Below, one piece after another: positions 33,701 to 40,769 of a stretch of DNA of 59,495 nt. A program made the translations under genes and the position numbers. The notes under the pieces were generated by a model that did no database searches, was not told the DNA's origin, and saw nothing but the letters and a program-made list of their open reading frames with translations. Source of the DNA: Clostridia bacterium. GTDB lineage: Bacteria > Bacillota > Clostridia > Oscillospirales > Acutalibacteraceae. Location of the stretch: positions 1-59,495 of the forward strand of contig JAFQQM010000058.1 of assembly GCA_017410585.1 (NCBI GenBank), read 5' to 3'. The first letter of the stretch is position 1; every line of letters begins with the position of its first letter.

Positions 33701-33921
33701 AGGGTCTTGGCGGTACCATCCACGGTGGCTTCCACCAGATAGTATTTCTGCGTAAATTCCGCATCGGCGGTAAAGGTCATATACAGATGACTGCCGCCCG
33801 GCATACTGTCGTAAGCAAGCGTCAGGCTACCGGCCGCATTGGCCGTAAGCGACGCCATCGGCACGATCAGCAACATCAGCAACATCGCCGCCGAAAGTAC
33901 GGTTGCAAGGATCTTTTTCAT
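30736..33921 (-). CDS. Membrane-anchored multi-module surface protein
   Basis: A 1061-residue surface protein. After a signal peptide come eight beta-rich modules of about 115-130 residues. Two are near-identical (about 31-146 and 147-262, both with the FTADAEFTQKYYL core). Then follow a module with ELAVDTTQGTGGYMGSW (265-380), one with ANDNWRFTVEDVTG (380-500), one with NSNNNRTWIWVR (500-630), a third copy of the first type (630-745), a diverged ANDNWRF type (745-870) and one with YGDWTSAFGTVRLG (870-1010). The end is VPTGE, a membrane helix and KKKQN, a degenerate sorting-signal-like anchor. The same module types recur in the proteins at 20979 and 46331. It probably binds glycans at the cell surface; no catalytic motif was seen. 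AAGGAGG precedes the start. Confidence 0.8.
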   Translation of the reverse strand: MKKILATVLSAAMLLMLLIVPMASLTANAAGSLTLAYDSMPGGSHLYMTFTADAEFTQKYYLVEATVDGTAKTLLFEVGPDWAPTNAFVWSLNATSSFEIAAGALFRESDADWNEIAGGKQLTLTETFKIEGSGENWTPVADAPAIGDLTLAYDSMPGGSHLYMTFTADAEFTQKYYLAEATVDGTAKTLLFEVGPDWAPTNAFVWSLNATSSLEIAAGALFRESDADWNEIADGKQLALTETFKIEGSGENWAPVADVPAITELAVDTTQGTGGYMGSWANGNQVVSSVKLVSSPVVGGGAWLTLYGQVDVAGTPTDVVVTLPDNGEWWFGFDSLPTEYSVSADTVFVADNGTPYSFTKDLTVNASTGATYTDPAVEPLDKTFVFYDAANDNWRFTVEDVTGLTAGQWYTADITVDGAARTVLLEYCEGVGFYIYNHCFGATPGSAACPASSVEIAAGTVLTPISTPDASAVVAGGQTLRIAEAIVIAKEGDNWGAPDTRPVIEIDMTNDDVNADHPVNYNSNNNRTWIWVRTNEELPGAAWTVPAGTVTVNVDGVDYAGCIAQKLDDADNKGFQIIIKDVNCTNASKITIAAGSEYELEGTVLRFTEDFVLEQVSGIWGKEGTVVPPVVGDLSLTYDSMPSGSLYMTFTVDAEYTQKYYLAAVTVDGTVKTVVIEIGPDWAPTNAFIWGLNATTTVAIAEGTLLCECDPNTGTEIAGGKRLKLTEKVEVINVDGAWMDKDAPPPVPPLDPVDVTLTFENINGNNDWAFSGEGTLPTVNTWYAAIVQLDGDERTLLFEYDVASGYFYIYHHCFWKVPNDSADLLPVESLVLNEGLVLSALSSPNAEDVTEGGQPLKLTAKVDMQKADGVWADQEAVIDLSDALEVGITIEQVDGTNILWLNAMLADGTAIKDIYGDWTSAFGTVRLGTYNADGTVNWTVDQGAIFSLTGTYFHMSSISLANYDAIQIDAGTVVLPAATCNSDRPIVIANNFRMVRDENDEWVIDEEFTEIPDMDAGNTGDGGSSVPTGEKSNLPIILAIIAGLVALLAVCGVLAVKKKQN
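33145..33840 (-). repeat. 348-bp tandem duplication inside the surface protein gene
   Basis: The blocks starting GGTCTCGGTCAG at 33193 and 33541 are 348 bases (116 codons) apart, and the two units are nearly identical over their whole length. They encode the first two modules of the surface protein. Confidence 0.85.
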
Positions 33922-33936
33922 TATGGCATCCTCCTT

Positions 33937-35880
33937 TTATTCCAAGCCCCATTGAGCCCAGAGTTCGTTGATGTCGCCACCCTCCGACTGCGCGGTCAGA
34001 TTGAGGCGTTCAAAGTCCACACGGAACTCGGTACGCATATCCAGCAGATCGTCTGCCGAATACTCGGTGGAGTACAGCATCAGTATCAGATAGCGGTACT
34101 GCATACTCTCCAGCAGAATGCGGTCGCACAACTGCGCGTAGCGGGTCGGGTCGGACTGTTGCAACGGCTCGATATCGGCATACGCCTGATCGATCTGCGC
34201 CAGATAATTCTGCAACTGGTTATAAGACCAGTACTTGGTCTCCACCAGAGCGTCCCAGATATAACCCTCCGCACCGAGATCGGTGTACACGTGGGTCATC
34301 CATTCGCGTTGCTGGTCAAACAGCGCCTGCATCGTCTCCCCCGCCTCGCCAAAGTAATTGGCAAAGAAATCGGTGAGCAGTTCCTCCACGTTCAGCGTGT
34401 TATCCCACGCCAACTTGGCCATGATATAGCCTTTGGCGCGACCCCAAGCAGGGCTGGATTTTTGCTGATAGTGGTCGGTCTGATCCAACAGCATCATCGT
34501 GCCGTTATCCGAGAGCAACTGGTAGTTATCCCGCATCACTTCCACCGTGTCCATAAACACCAGACCGCTGGCCGGCAACAGCGAGTAGGTCCACGCATAC
34601 AGCGTATCGCTGATAGAACGCCAACCGAGCAACTGACCGTGCGGGCCGGTGACGTCGGTGGGATCCGACTCGGAAAACGGAATATCGTATTCCGCCTTGA
34701 TCGGCGCAAACATAATGGCGGAGTTGGGGTTGAGTTTCATCGTCTCATCGATCGGCTCGTACTTACCGGTAGCGGTGTTGTACTTCGCCGGCGGCACCAC
34801 GGTGGCATAGTAAGCAAACATCACCATACGGGTCGGTTGCTCACCGGGGCGGTTTTCCGCAAACCACTCGTCGACCGCCGCTTGCACCTTATTCAGAAAC
34901 GGAATGACGATGGCCGCGGCGGTGCCGTATTTCTGCGTGGTGGCGGTACAGGCAGAGCACTCGCACCACTCGACGTTGTCCTCCATACCCAGCAACATCG
35001 CGCCGGCCTTGGAGTCCTTGATCATTTCCAGCAGGTTTTCAATGTACGCCTCCGCCATATCGGCATTGGAGTAGCAAAGTTGTACCGGCGATTCCTTACC
35101 GGTGGAAACACGCGTCCACGTCTTATGCGCATACCAATCGGCGTATTTCTGCGAACGGAAATCGTACACGTACGGGTCAACGATGTCCATCGAGCAGTGG
35201 GTCTGGTGACCCAACACGAAGATCTCCTCGGTGGCGTTGAAACGCATCCGGTAGCATTGCTCCGGATTGCGGATGATCTCACCGTAGTTGACCTCGCGCC
35301 AGTCAAACGTCGGGGTGACGGTCAGATCGAACGCCAGCAGGTTGGCGGATTTGGTCTTTTGCAGTTTGATCTCGTCTGCCGCGTAGCATTCGTAATCAAA
35401 CGCATAGGTCAGGAATTCATACACCGCATTGCGGGTGCCGTAATCGGCGTAGCCGCGCAGGTAGCAGTCATCCTCCACCACCCGAATCACAAAACCGTTA
35501 AACTGCACCTGCTCGTAGGTCGGGGCGACACCCGCCGCCACCGAGGCGGCCGTATTGCCGACGTACAAGTATTTACCGCCGGAAGGGTCGCCGCTCTCGG
35601 TCCGCACCGGCAAGGTTGCGCCGGAGGCTTCTTTGATGAAGTGTTGCAGTTCGTTGGCGGCGAATTTTTCCACTTCGGTCGCCTTTTCCGGCAACACGAT
35701 CTGGTATTCGCTTGCGCCGTCCTTGAGCAACGCGTGATTGGTCTCGGCGATGGACGGGCGGACGTTTTGCGGGGTCTTTTCGGGAAGGGGCTTACCGGCG
35801 CCGTTTTGGCAACCGGCACACAGCGAAAGGAGCATCGCGGCGGCGAGTGCGGCCGCGGTCAGGCGTTTCCATTTCTTCAT
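33937..35880 (-). CDS. DUF4838 lipoprotein
   Basis: A 647-residue lipoprotein (lipobox LCAGC, Cys24). Residues about 50-170 form the small alpha/beta domain found at the N-terminus of alpha-glucuronidases and GH20-type enzymes (KFAANELQHFIKEASGATLPV). A DUF4838 barrel-like region follows, with TFDWREVNYGE, SPVQLCYSNADM and WCECSACTATTQKYG. DUF4838 is linked with polysaccharide utilisation loci but has no settled activity. It shares these landmarks with the 1080-residue protein at 42935. The start at 35880 shares one base with the stop of the gene upstream; AAAGGAGC precedes it. It is probably an outer-face glycan-processing or binding protein. Confidence 0.85.
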   Translation of the reverse strand: MKKWKRLTAAALAAAMLLSLCAGCQNGAGKPLPEKTPQNVRPSIAETNHALLKDGASEYQIVLPEKATEVEKFAANELQHFIKEASGATLPVRTESGDPSGGKYLYVGNTAASVAAGVAPTYEQVQFNGFVIRVVEDDCYLRGYADYGTRNAVYEFLTYAFDYECYAADEIKLQKTKSANLLAFDLTVTPTFDWREVNYGEIIRNPEQCYRMRFNATEEIFVLGHQTHCSMDIVDPYVYDFRSQKYADWYAHKTWTRVSTGKESPVQLCYSNADMAEAYIENLLEMIKDSKAGAMLLGMEDNVEWCECSACTATTQKYGTAAAIVIPFLNKVQAAVDEWFAENRPGEQPTRMVMFAYYATVVPPAKYNTATGKYEPIDETMKLNPNSAIMFAPIKAEYDIPFSESDPTDVTGPHGQLLGWRSISDTLYAWTYSLLPASGLVFMDTVEVMRDNYQLLSDNGTMMLLDQTDHYQQKSSPAWGRAKGYIMAKLAWDNTLNVEELLTDFFANYFGEAGETMQALFDQQREWMTHVYTDLGAEGYIWDALVETKYWSYNQLQNYLAQIDQAYADIEPLQQSDPTRYAQLCDRILLESMQYRYLILMLYSTEYSADDLLDMRTEFRVDFERLNLTAQSEGGDINELWAQWGLE

Positions 35881-37127
35881 CACTTGCCCGCTCCTTTCTC
35901 CGCATACACCGTCGTTTTCAGACGGCACAGGTTGCCCTGTTCATCGTAGCAACTGTAGGTGATCTCATAGTGTCCCTGCACGTCCGGCGTGAAGGAATCC
36001 TTCTCGGCGGTGATCTTTCCGCAGGGATGTTTAACGTTGATCCAGTAGACGCAGGCTTCCGCTTCGCTGACGTTATCGGTGATCTCCGCCGCCGGCAGGC
36101 GGATCGCCTCCCCGACCTTCACAAAGGCGGGGATCTCCTCGGTCAGTTTCATGATCGGAGCGCCGGTATCCGCCACCGCGATCTGATAGCCGATACTACG
36201 GGTGGCGTTGACGCCGTCCGAAGCAACGTACTGCACGCGGTAAGCACCGTATTCGTTCAGTTTGACCTTATACTCTTGATCGCCCGCCACGTTTTCCAGC
36301 AACGTGCCGTCGGTCGTCTTCAGCACCTCACCGGAGGGGGATTTGACCGTCAGCGTCAAGGTCGCGCTCTTGGCCAGCACGTCGTAGGCGCTCGCCTTTG
36401 GCAGGGTAACGGTGGAATTGTACAGCGCCTTGGTCAGCGACATCGGCACGTACACCGACGGCGCGACGTTGTCCTGCACAAACGCCGTACCGAAACGCTG
36501 GCGGTTGATGGACTTGAGACTAAAGGTCGCGCCGGTCTTGCCGGTCACGGTCATCGAAATACGCACCGCGTTGGAGGCAAAGCCGTTAAAACTATTGCCG
36601 TTTTGGCACTTATCGGCCACCACCGTGAAGTTCATACCGTCGGTCAGCGAATGGGACTCCTCACTGTAGATGAGGGTGAAATTGGCATCCGCCACCGTGT
36701 GCAGATTACCGGCCACCATATAGGTGCGGGGTGTGTCGTTGACCTTGAAGCCCACCGCGGTATCGCTGATGCGGGAGAAGGTGGTCTTCAGCGCACAATC
36801 GGCATCCACCGAGTCGGCGAGGGTGAGGGTCAGCGCCTGCAGTTTCTTACCGCTGTCGTTGACGCCGATCCATTGGAAATTGAAACCGTCGGCGACCAGC
36901 GGCTTATCAAACGTGATGGTCGCGGTCTCCGCCGTCAGGGTGAAATCAATGGATTCCTCCTGCAATTTGGCGGAAGCGCCCTTGGTCTCGAAATAACCGA
37001 GCAGGTCGATCTCACCGTTTTTGATATGCGGGTAGTTATCCGGTGATACGCTGGCCGAGGAAGTAAAGGCCAGAGAACCAAGCAGCAGGCAAAGCACCGC
37101 CGCAATTGCTATAACCGATCTTTTCAT
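35880..37127 (-). CDS. Secreted Ig-like protein of unknown function
   Basis: A 415-residue protein with a Sec signal peptide (MKRSVIAIAAVLCLLLGSLAF then TSSAS). The N-terminal beta-sandwich (about 30-220) resembles carbohydrate-binding or concanavalin-like folds, followed by two Ig-like or bacterial surface repeats (for example GDQEYKVKLNEYGAYRVQYVAS and GHYEITYSCYDEQGN). There is no anchor or catalytic motif. Start and stop both touch the neighbouring genes, so it is made together with the permeases and the DUF4838 lipoprotein. It may help capture substrate at the cell surface. Confidence 0.7.
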   Translation of the reverse strand: MKRSVIAIAAVLCLLLGSLAFTSSASVSPDNYPHIKNGEIDLLGYFETKGASAKLQEESIDFTLTAETATITFDKPLVADGFNFQWIGVNDSGKKLQALTLTLADSVDADCALKTTFSRISDTAVGFKVNDTPRTYMVAGNLHTVADANFTLIYSEESHSLTDGMNFTVVADKCQNGNSFNGFASNAVRISMTVTGKTGATFSLKSINRQRFGTAFVQDNVAPSVYVPMSLTKALYNSTVTLPKASAYDVLAKSATLTLTVKSPSGEVLKTTDGTLLENVAGDQEYKVKLNEYGAYRVQYVASDGVNATRSIGYQIAVADTGAPIMKLTEEIPAFVKVGEAIRLPAAEITDNVSEAEACVYWINVKHPCGKITAEKDSFTPDVQGHYEITYSCYDEQGNLCRLKTTVYAEKGAGK

Positions 37128-38026
37128 CAGCCTTTGATACCTCCCATCTGCAAATTACCGGTGAATTTTTCCGTAAAGCACGCAAACAACACCAAACTGG
37201 GGATGCACAGCAAAATACACGCCGCCATCTGATCGGTGGCATAGGTGCCGACCGTTTCGGTGTAGTTGAGCAGAGCCAGCGCCAGCGTCGGATAGGATCG
37301 CAGGAAGTACAACGGCGTGCTGTAATCCGACCAGAAACTGACAAAGGACAGAATAAACGCAATGAGCATGGTGTTGGACACCAGCGGCAACATAATGCGG
37401 ACGAAGATGGACATATTGCCCGCACCGTCCATATACGCCGCTTCCACGTAGTCGTTGGGAATGCTCTTGAAAGAGGCGTTATAAATGAGGGTGTACATTC
37501 CGAGGAAGGAGAATTTCAAAAACCACATACCCGGAATGGTATCGTAGATCCCCAGCGTCTGGGTCATCTGGATCTCCGAAACGGTAGAACCGACGATCGG
37601 CAACGCCATCAGCACGTACACCAACGAGATGAGGAAATTGCTGAATTTATAGGGGAAACGGGCGGTGCAGTAGCCGACGATGCAAGGGCAGATGGTATTC
37701 GCCGCCGCACAGCCGATGGCAAACAGGAACGAGTTGACCATCAGGCCGATAAAGTCGTAGTACGCTTCAGCACCGTCGGAAGTGATGACCGTGTACTTAA
37801 AGCCGCTGCCGCTGGTGTCAAACAACGTCTGGTAGTTATCCAGCGTCGGCGTAGACCAGCCGAAGACCTGTTCACGGAAATCGTTGATCGAACGGAAAGA
37901 GGTCACCAGAGCGAACAGATACGGGATCATCAGCGCGATGGCGTATACCGCCAAAAACAGGAAGATGACCCAAGCCCCGATCGGGGTCTTGACCTTTTGC
38001 AGGTGCTTTTTCGGTTTGCTCATCAC
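37127..38026 (-). CDS. Sugar ABC transporter permease, MalG type
   Basis: A 299-residue inner-membrane subunit of a carbohydrate ABC importer (CUT1 group). It has six predicted helices and the ATPase-contact EAA loop EAAYMDGAGNMSIFVRIMLP near residue 190. The C-terminus ends in LQMGGIKG, as is usual for MalG-like subunits. Its start overlaps the stop of the MalF-type gene (ATGA). No ATPase gene is present in the window, so a shared MsmX-like ATPase encoded elsewhere is likely. Confidence 0.92.
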   Translation of the reverse strand: MMSKPKKHLQKVKTPIGAWVIFLFLAVYAIALMIPYLFALVTSFRSINDFREQVFGWSTPTLDNYQTLFDTSGSGFKYTVITSDGAEAYYDFIGLMVNSFLFAIGCAAANTICPCIVGYCTARFPYKFSNFLISLVYVLMALPIVGSTVSEIQMTQTLGIYDTIPGMWFLKFSFLGMYTLIYNASFKSIPNDYVEAAYMDGAGNMSIFVRIMLPLVSNTMLIAFILSFVSFWSDYSTPLYFLRSYPTLALALLNYTETVGTYATDQMAACILLCIPSLVLFACFTEKFTGNLQMGGIKG

Positions 38027-39048
38027 GCCTTCACCTCCTTATGCTGATCGCGGAAGGGGTCAAGACGATTGAGAATAGCCCGAGCGCTAAACACCAGCAC
38101 GCAGGTCATCGCCGACAACACCAAGCCGAGTGCCGCAAAGTGCGGATAGGTCTGGCCGGTGGTATCCAGCGTGATACCGCGGGTGAAGTAGTAGCCCATC
38201 GTGTCGATGGCGCTACCGCCCGCCTTGGAGAAGGCGTACATACCGTAGTCACCGATCAGCGCACCGGCGAGGCCCGCCACCAAGAAGGTGGACAGCATCG
38301 GGTAGATATTCGGCAAGGTGATGCGGAAAAATTCCTGCACCAGATTGGCACCGTCGATCTGGGCGGCCTCGGACACACTGTTGTCGATACCGCTCATCGC
38401 GCTGGAATAGAACAGGAAGTTACCGGCCATCGAGTAGAAGATGTTGTACAAGATCAGCGTCGGGGTGCGGGTCTCGCTGTTGACCAGCAAACCCTCGGTG
38501 GCCACGCCGGTCAGCATCTCCATGATCTGCGGATAGCCGCGGTCGGCGATGAAATAGAAGCAGGTGACGGTGACCACGCTGGAGATGATCGACGGAATGA
38601 AGAGGATGATCTTCAGCGCCCGCGAAAATGCGAATTTCTTGTAGAAATAGAAGGAAATGATCAGCGAGGTGGGCATCGTAACGAAGGTGGTCAGCAGATA
38701 CAAAAGCACCGAGTTTTTCAGCGACACCAGCAGTACCGTGTCCTCACCGAAGAGGTTTTGAAATACGTCGGCGAAATTCTTCAGCGTCCACACAAAGTTG
38801 CGGTCAGCGTCGACGTATTCCTTAAAGGACAGCAGGATGGAGTTGAAGTTCACGCCGACCCACATCAGGCCAAACTGCAGCAACGGCAACGCCAGCATAC
38901 AGACGTAAAAGATCATATCCTTGCGTTTTTTGGTTTTCATGCCGGAAACCGGCCGTTTGCTCGGCGGTTTCAGGCGGGACAGCGTGCAGGAGATATCATA
39001 GAAGAAATCTCCGACCGCACGCCCGATTCGACGAAAGAAGGTTTTCAT
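38023..39048 (-). CDS. Sugar ABC transporter permease, MalF type
   Basis: A 341-residue partner permease of the same importer. About forty N-terminal cytosolic residues precede six helices, and the EAA loop reads EAAQIDGANLVQEFFRITLP near residue 226. It is coupled to the MalG-type gene downstream and follows the binding-protein gene by 21 bases. Together the two permeases and the lipoprotein at 39070 form a complete CUT1-type oligosaccharide importer apart from the ATPase. Confidence 0.92.
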   Translation of the reverse strand: MKTFFRRIGRAVGDFFYDISCTLSRLKPPSKRPVSGMKTKKRKDMIFYVCMLALPLLQFGLMWVGVNFNSILLSFKEYVDADRNFVWTLKNFADVFQNLFGEDTVLLVSLKNSVLLYLLTTFVTMPTSLIISFYFYKKFAFSRALKIILFIPSIISSVVTVTCFYFIADRGYPQIMEMLTGVATEGLLVNSETRTPTLILYNIFYSMAGNFLFYSSAMSGIDNSVSEAAQIDGANLVQEFFRITLPNIYPMLSTFLVAGLAGALIGDYGMYAFSKAGGSAIDTMGYYFTRGITLDTTGQTYPHFAALGLVLSAMTCVLVFSARAILNRLDPFRDQHKEVKA

Positions 39049-39069
39049 AGCAACGCCTTTCGGTAGTTA

Positions 39070-40749
39070 TCATTTAATCAGCGATTCGTAAGCATCCCAA
39101 CGGGTATCACGGCGATAGGTAAGCATACCGTTATAGCAATCCGCCGCCGTAAAGACGTAGTCACCGCCCGACTTGGTGGTGAGGATAGAGGCGAGGTTGT
39201 CGATCGCGCCCTTGGAAGGATCGTACGCCGTACGCATCCAGTAGGCCAGACGGTAGTCGGCGCAGTAGGCACGGTACAGATCGCTGTTGCCCATCGGGGT
39301 GACGAGGTCAGCCGCATTGAAGCAGGACATCATCGACTGGGTGAAGGAGGTCAGTTTGGTCTGGTCGACCGCATAGTCATACGGCTTTGCCAGACCGGTG
39401 GTCTCGGTAAACTGCGCCATCTGTGCATCGGTATGCACAAACTGCAGGAACTTGACCGCCAGATCCTTCTTGCTCTCGCTGATGTTGGCTTTGATGAAGC
39501 TGTAGGAGTCCAGCACCGACGCGACCAGCGTGGATTTCTGGCCTACCTTATCCTCGGTCGCTTTGGGGAAGGACATCCACTTATATTCCATCTCGGAATC
39601 GTACTTGGACCCCTGATAGGTGTTCTGGAACGCCGCCGAGGCTTCGTTCTCCCACCAACTGCCGTCGATCATAATGGCGATCGGATCCAGTTTGGTGGAA
39701 GCGGTGTTGCCGACAAATTCCAACTGCGCGTCCGAGATCTTGTACGAACCGGAGAGGCAGCTATTGGCGTTGTAGTTGGTGGTGTTCTGCATCAGACGCT
39801 CAGCGAACTTGATCGCGTGAGCCAGACCCGGCTGACGGGCGAGTTCATAGCCGTTTTTCGGGGTGATCGCCACGTTTTCGGTCTGATAGGTAACGGTGTC
39901 GCCGGTAAAGTCGGCGGTACCCGCCTTGATCAGTTCGACGGTACCGTCCAAACTGTAGTTGGTCTTGAACGCATCCACGCCCATATAATCGACCGCCATC
40001 TCTGCCAACAGCCAAGTGAGGTAGTCTTGCGACGCACCGGCGAAGGACAACGGCACACAGCCGTCTTTGCGGATCTCCGCCAGCAGTTTGAAGAATTCGT
40101 CGTAAGTACGCGGCTGACCGTCGTCGGCGGTGCCGGACTGACCGTCCGGACCGGTGCCGAGGTTACCGGCCGCATCGGTGAAGTTGCCGTTCTTATCGAA
40201 GTACCAGCCGTTTTCGTCAAACAGGGTGGCGTTGTACACCATACCGTAGCAACCCTGCCAGAACGGCAACGCATAGATCTTGCCGTTCACGGTCATCGCG
40301 GCTTTCAGTTCATCGCTCATCTTGTCGGCAATGCTCTCCGACTCACCGAATTCGGTGAGGTCGGCGTTGATATAATCGGTCAGGTCTAACGTCAGACCGC
40401 GAGAAACGTAGGTCTGATAGAACACACCTTCGGTGAAATAGATCTCTTCCTTGGTATCCGCCAAGCCGATAACGTCTTTGAGCGTTTCGCCTTCCATATC
40501 CGTCTTGTTGGTACGGATCATGATCTGGACGCCCTTTTTCCCTTCCTCAAACGAGGTATCGGCATATTTCGCCTCGAAATCGGCAATGGCCTTTTCCAAC
40601 CATTCGGTGCCGACGCCGCCGCCGTACGTACCGATGTACAACTGGGTCTTATTGGCGTCCACCGACTGAGCCAGTTTGGGACCGCAGCCGGTCAGCATCA
40701 TCGCGGTCAGCATCGCCGCGACCAGAGCAAAAGCAAGCAGTTTTTTCAT
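39070..40749 (-). CDS. Sugar ABC transporter substrate-binding lipoprotein
   Basis: A 559-residue solute-binding lipoprotein (lipobox LTGC, Cys22) of the extracellular family 1 type. Typical features are TQLYIGTYGGGVGTEWLEKAI at the start, ALPFWQGCYGMVYNATLF near residue 160, the segment PIAMIMDGSWWEN near 355, and the C-terminal helices. At over 500 residues it is longer than maltose-binding proteins and matches the long oligosaccharide-binding group of Clostridia. It delivers sugar to the two permeases encoded just downstream. The ligand is unknown; the neighbouring GH35 suggests a galactose-containing oligosaccharide (inference). Confidence 0.9.
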   Translation of the reverse strand: MKKLLAFALVAAMLTAMMLTGCGPKLAQSVDANKTQLYIGTYGGGVGTEWLEKAIADFEAKYADTSFEEGKKGVQIMIRTNKTDMEGETLKDVIGLADTKEEIYFTEGVFYQTYVSRGLTLDLTDYINADLTEFGESESIADKMSDELKAAMTVNGKIYALPFWQGCYGMVYNATLFDENGWYFDKNGNFTDAAGNLGTGPDGQSGTADDGQPRTYDEFFKLLAEIRKDGCVPLSFAGASQDYLTWLLAEMAVDYMGVDAFKTNYSLDGTVELIKAGTADFTGDTVTYQTENVAITPKNGYELARQPGLAHAIKFAERLMQNTTNYNANSCLSGSYKISDAQLEFVGNTASTKLDPIAIMIDGSWWENEASAAFQNTYQGSKYDSEMEYKWMSFPKATEDKVGQKSTLVASVLDSYSFIKANISESKKDLAVKFLQFVHTDAQMAQFTETTGLAKPYDYAVDQTKLTSFTQSMMSCFNAADLVTPMGNSDLYRAYCADYRLAYWMRTAYDPSKGAIDNLASILTTKSGGDYVFTAADCYNGMLTYRRDTRWDAYESLIK

Positions 40750-40769
40750 TGTTATTACCTCCCGAATGA

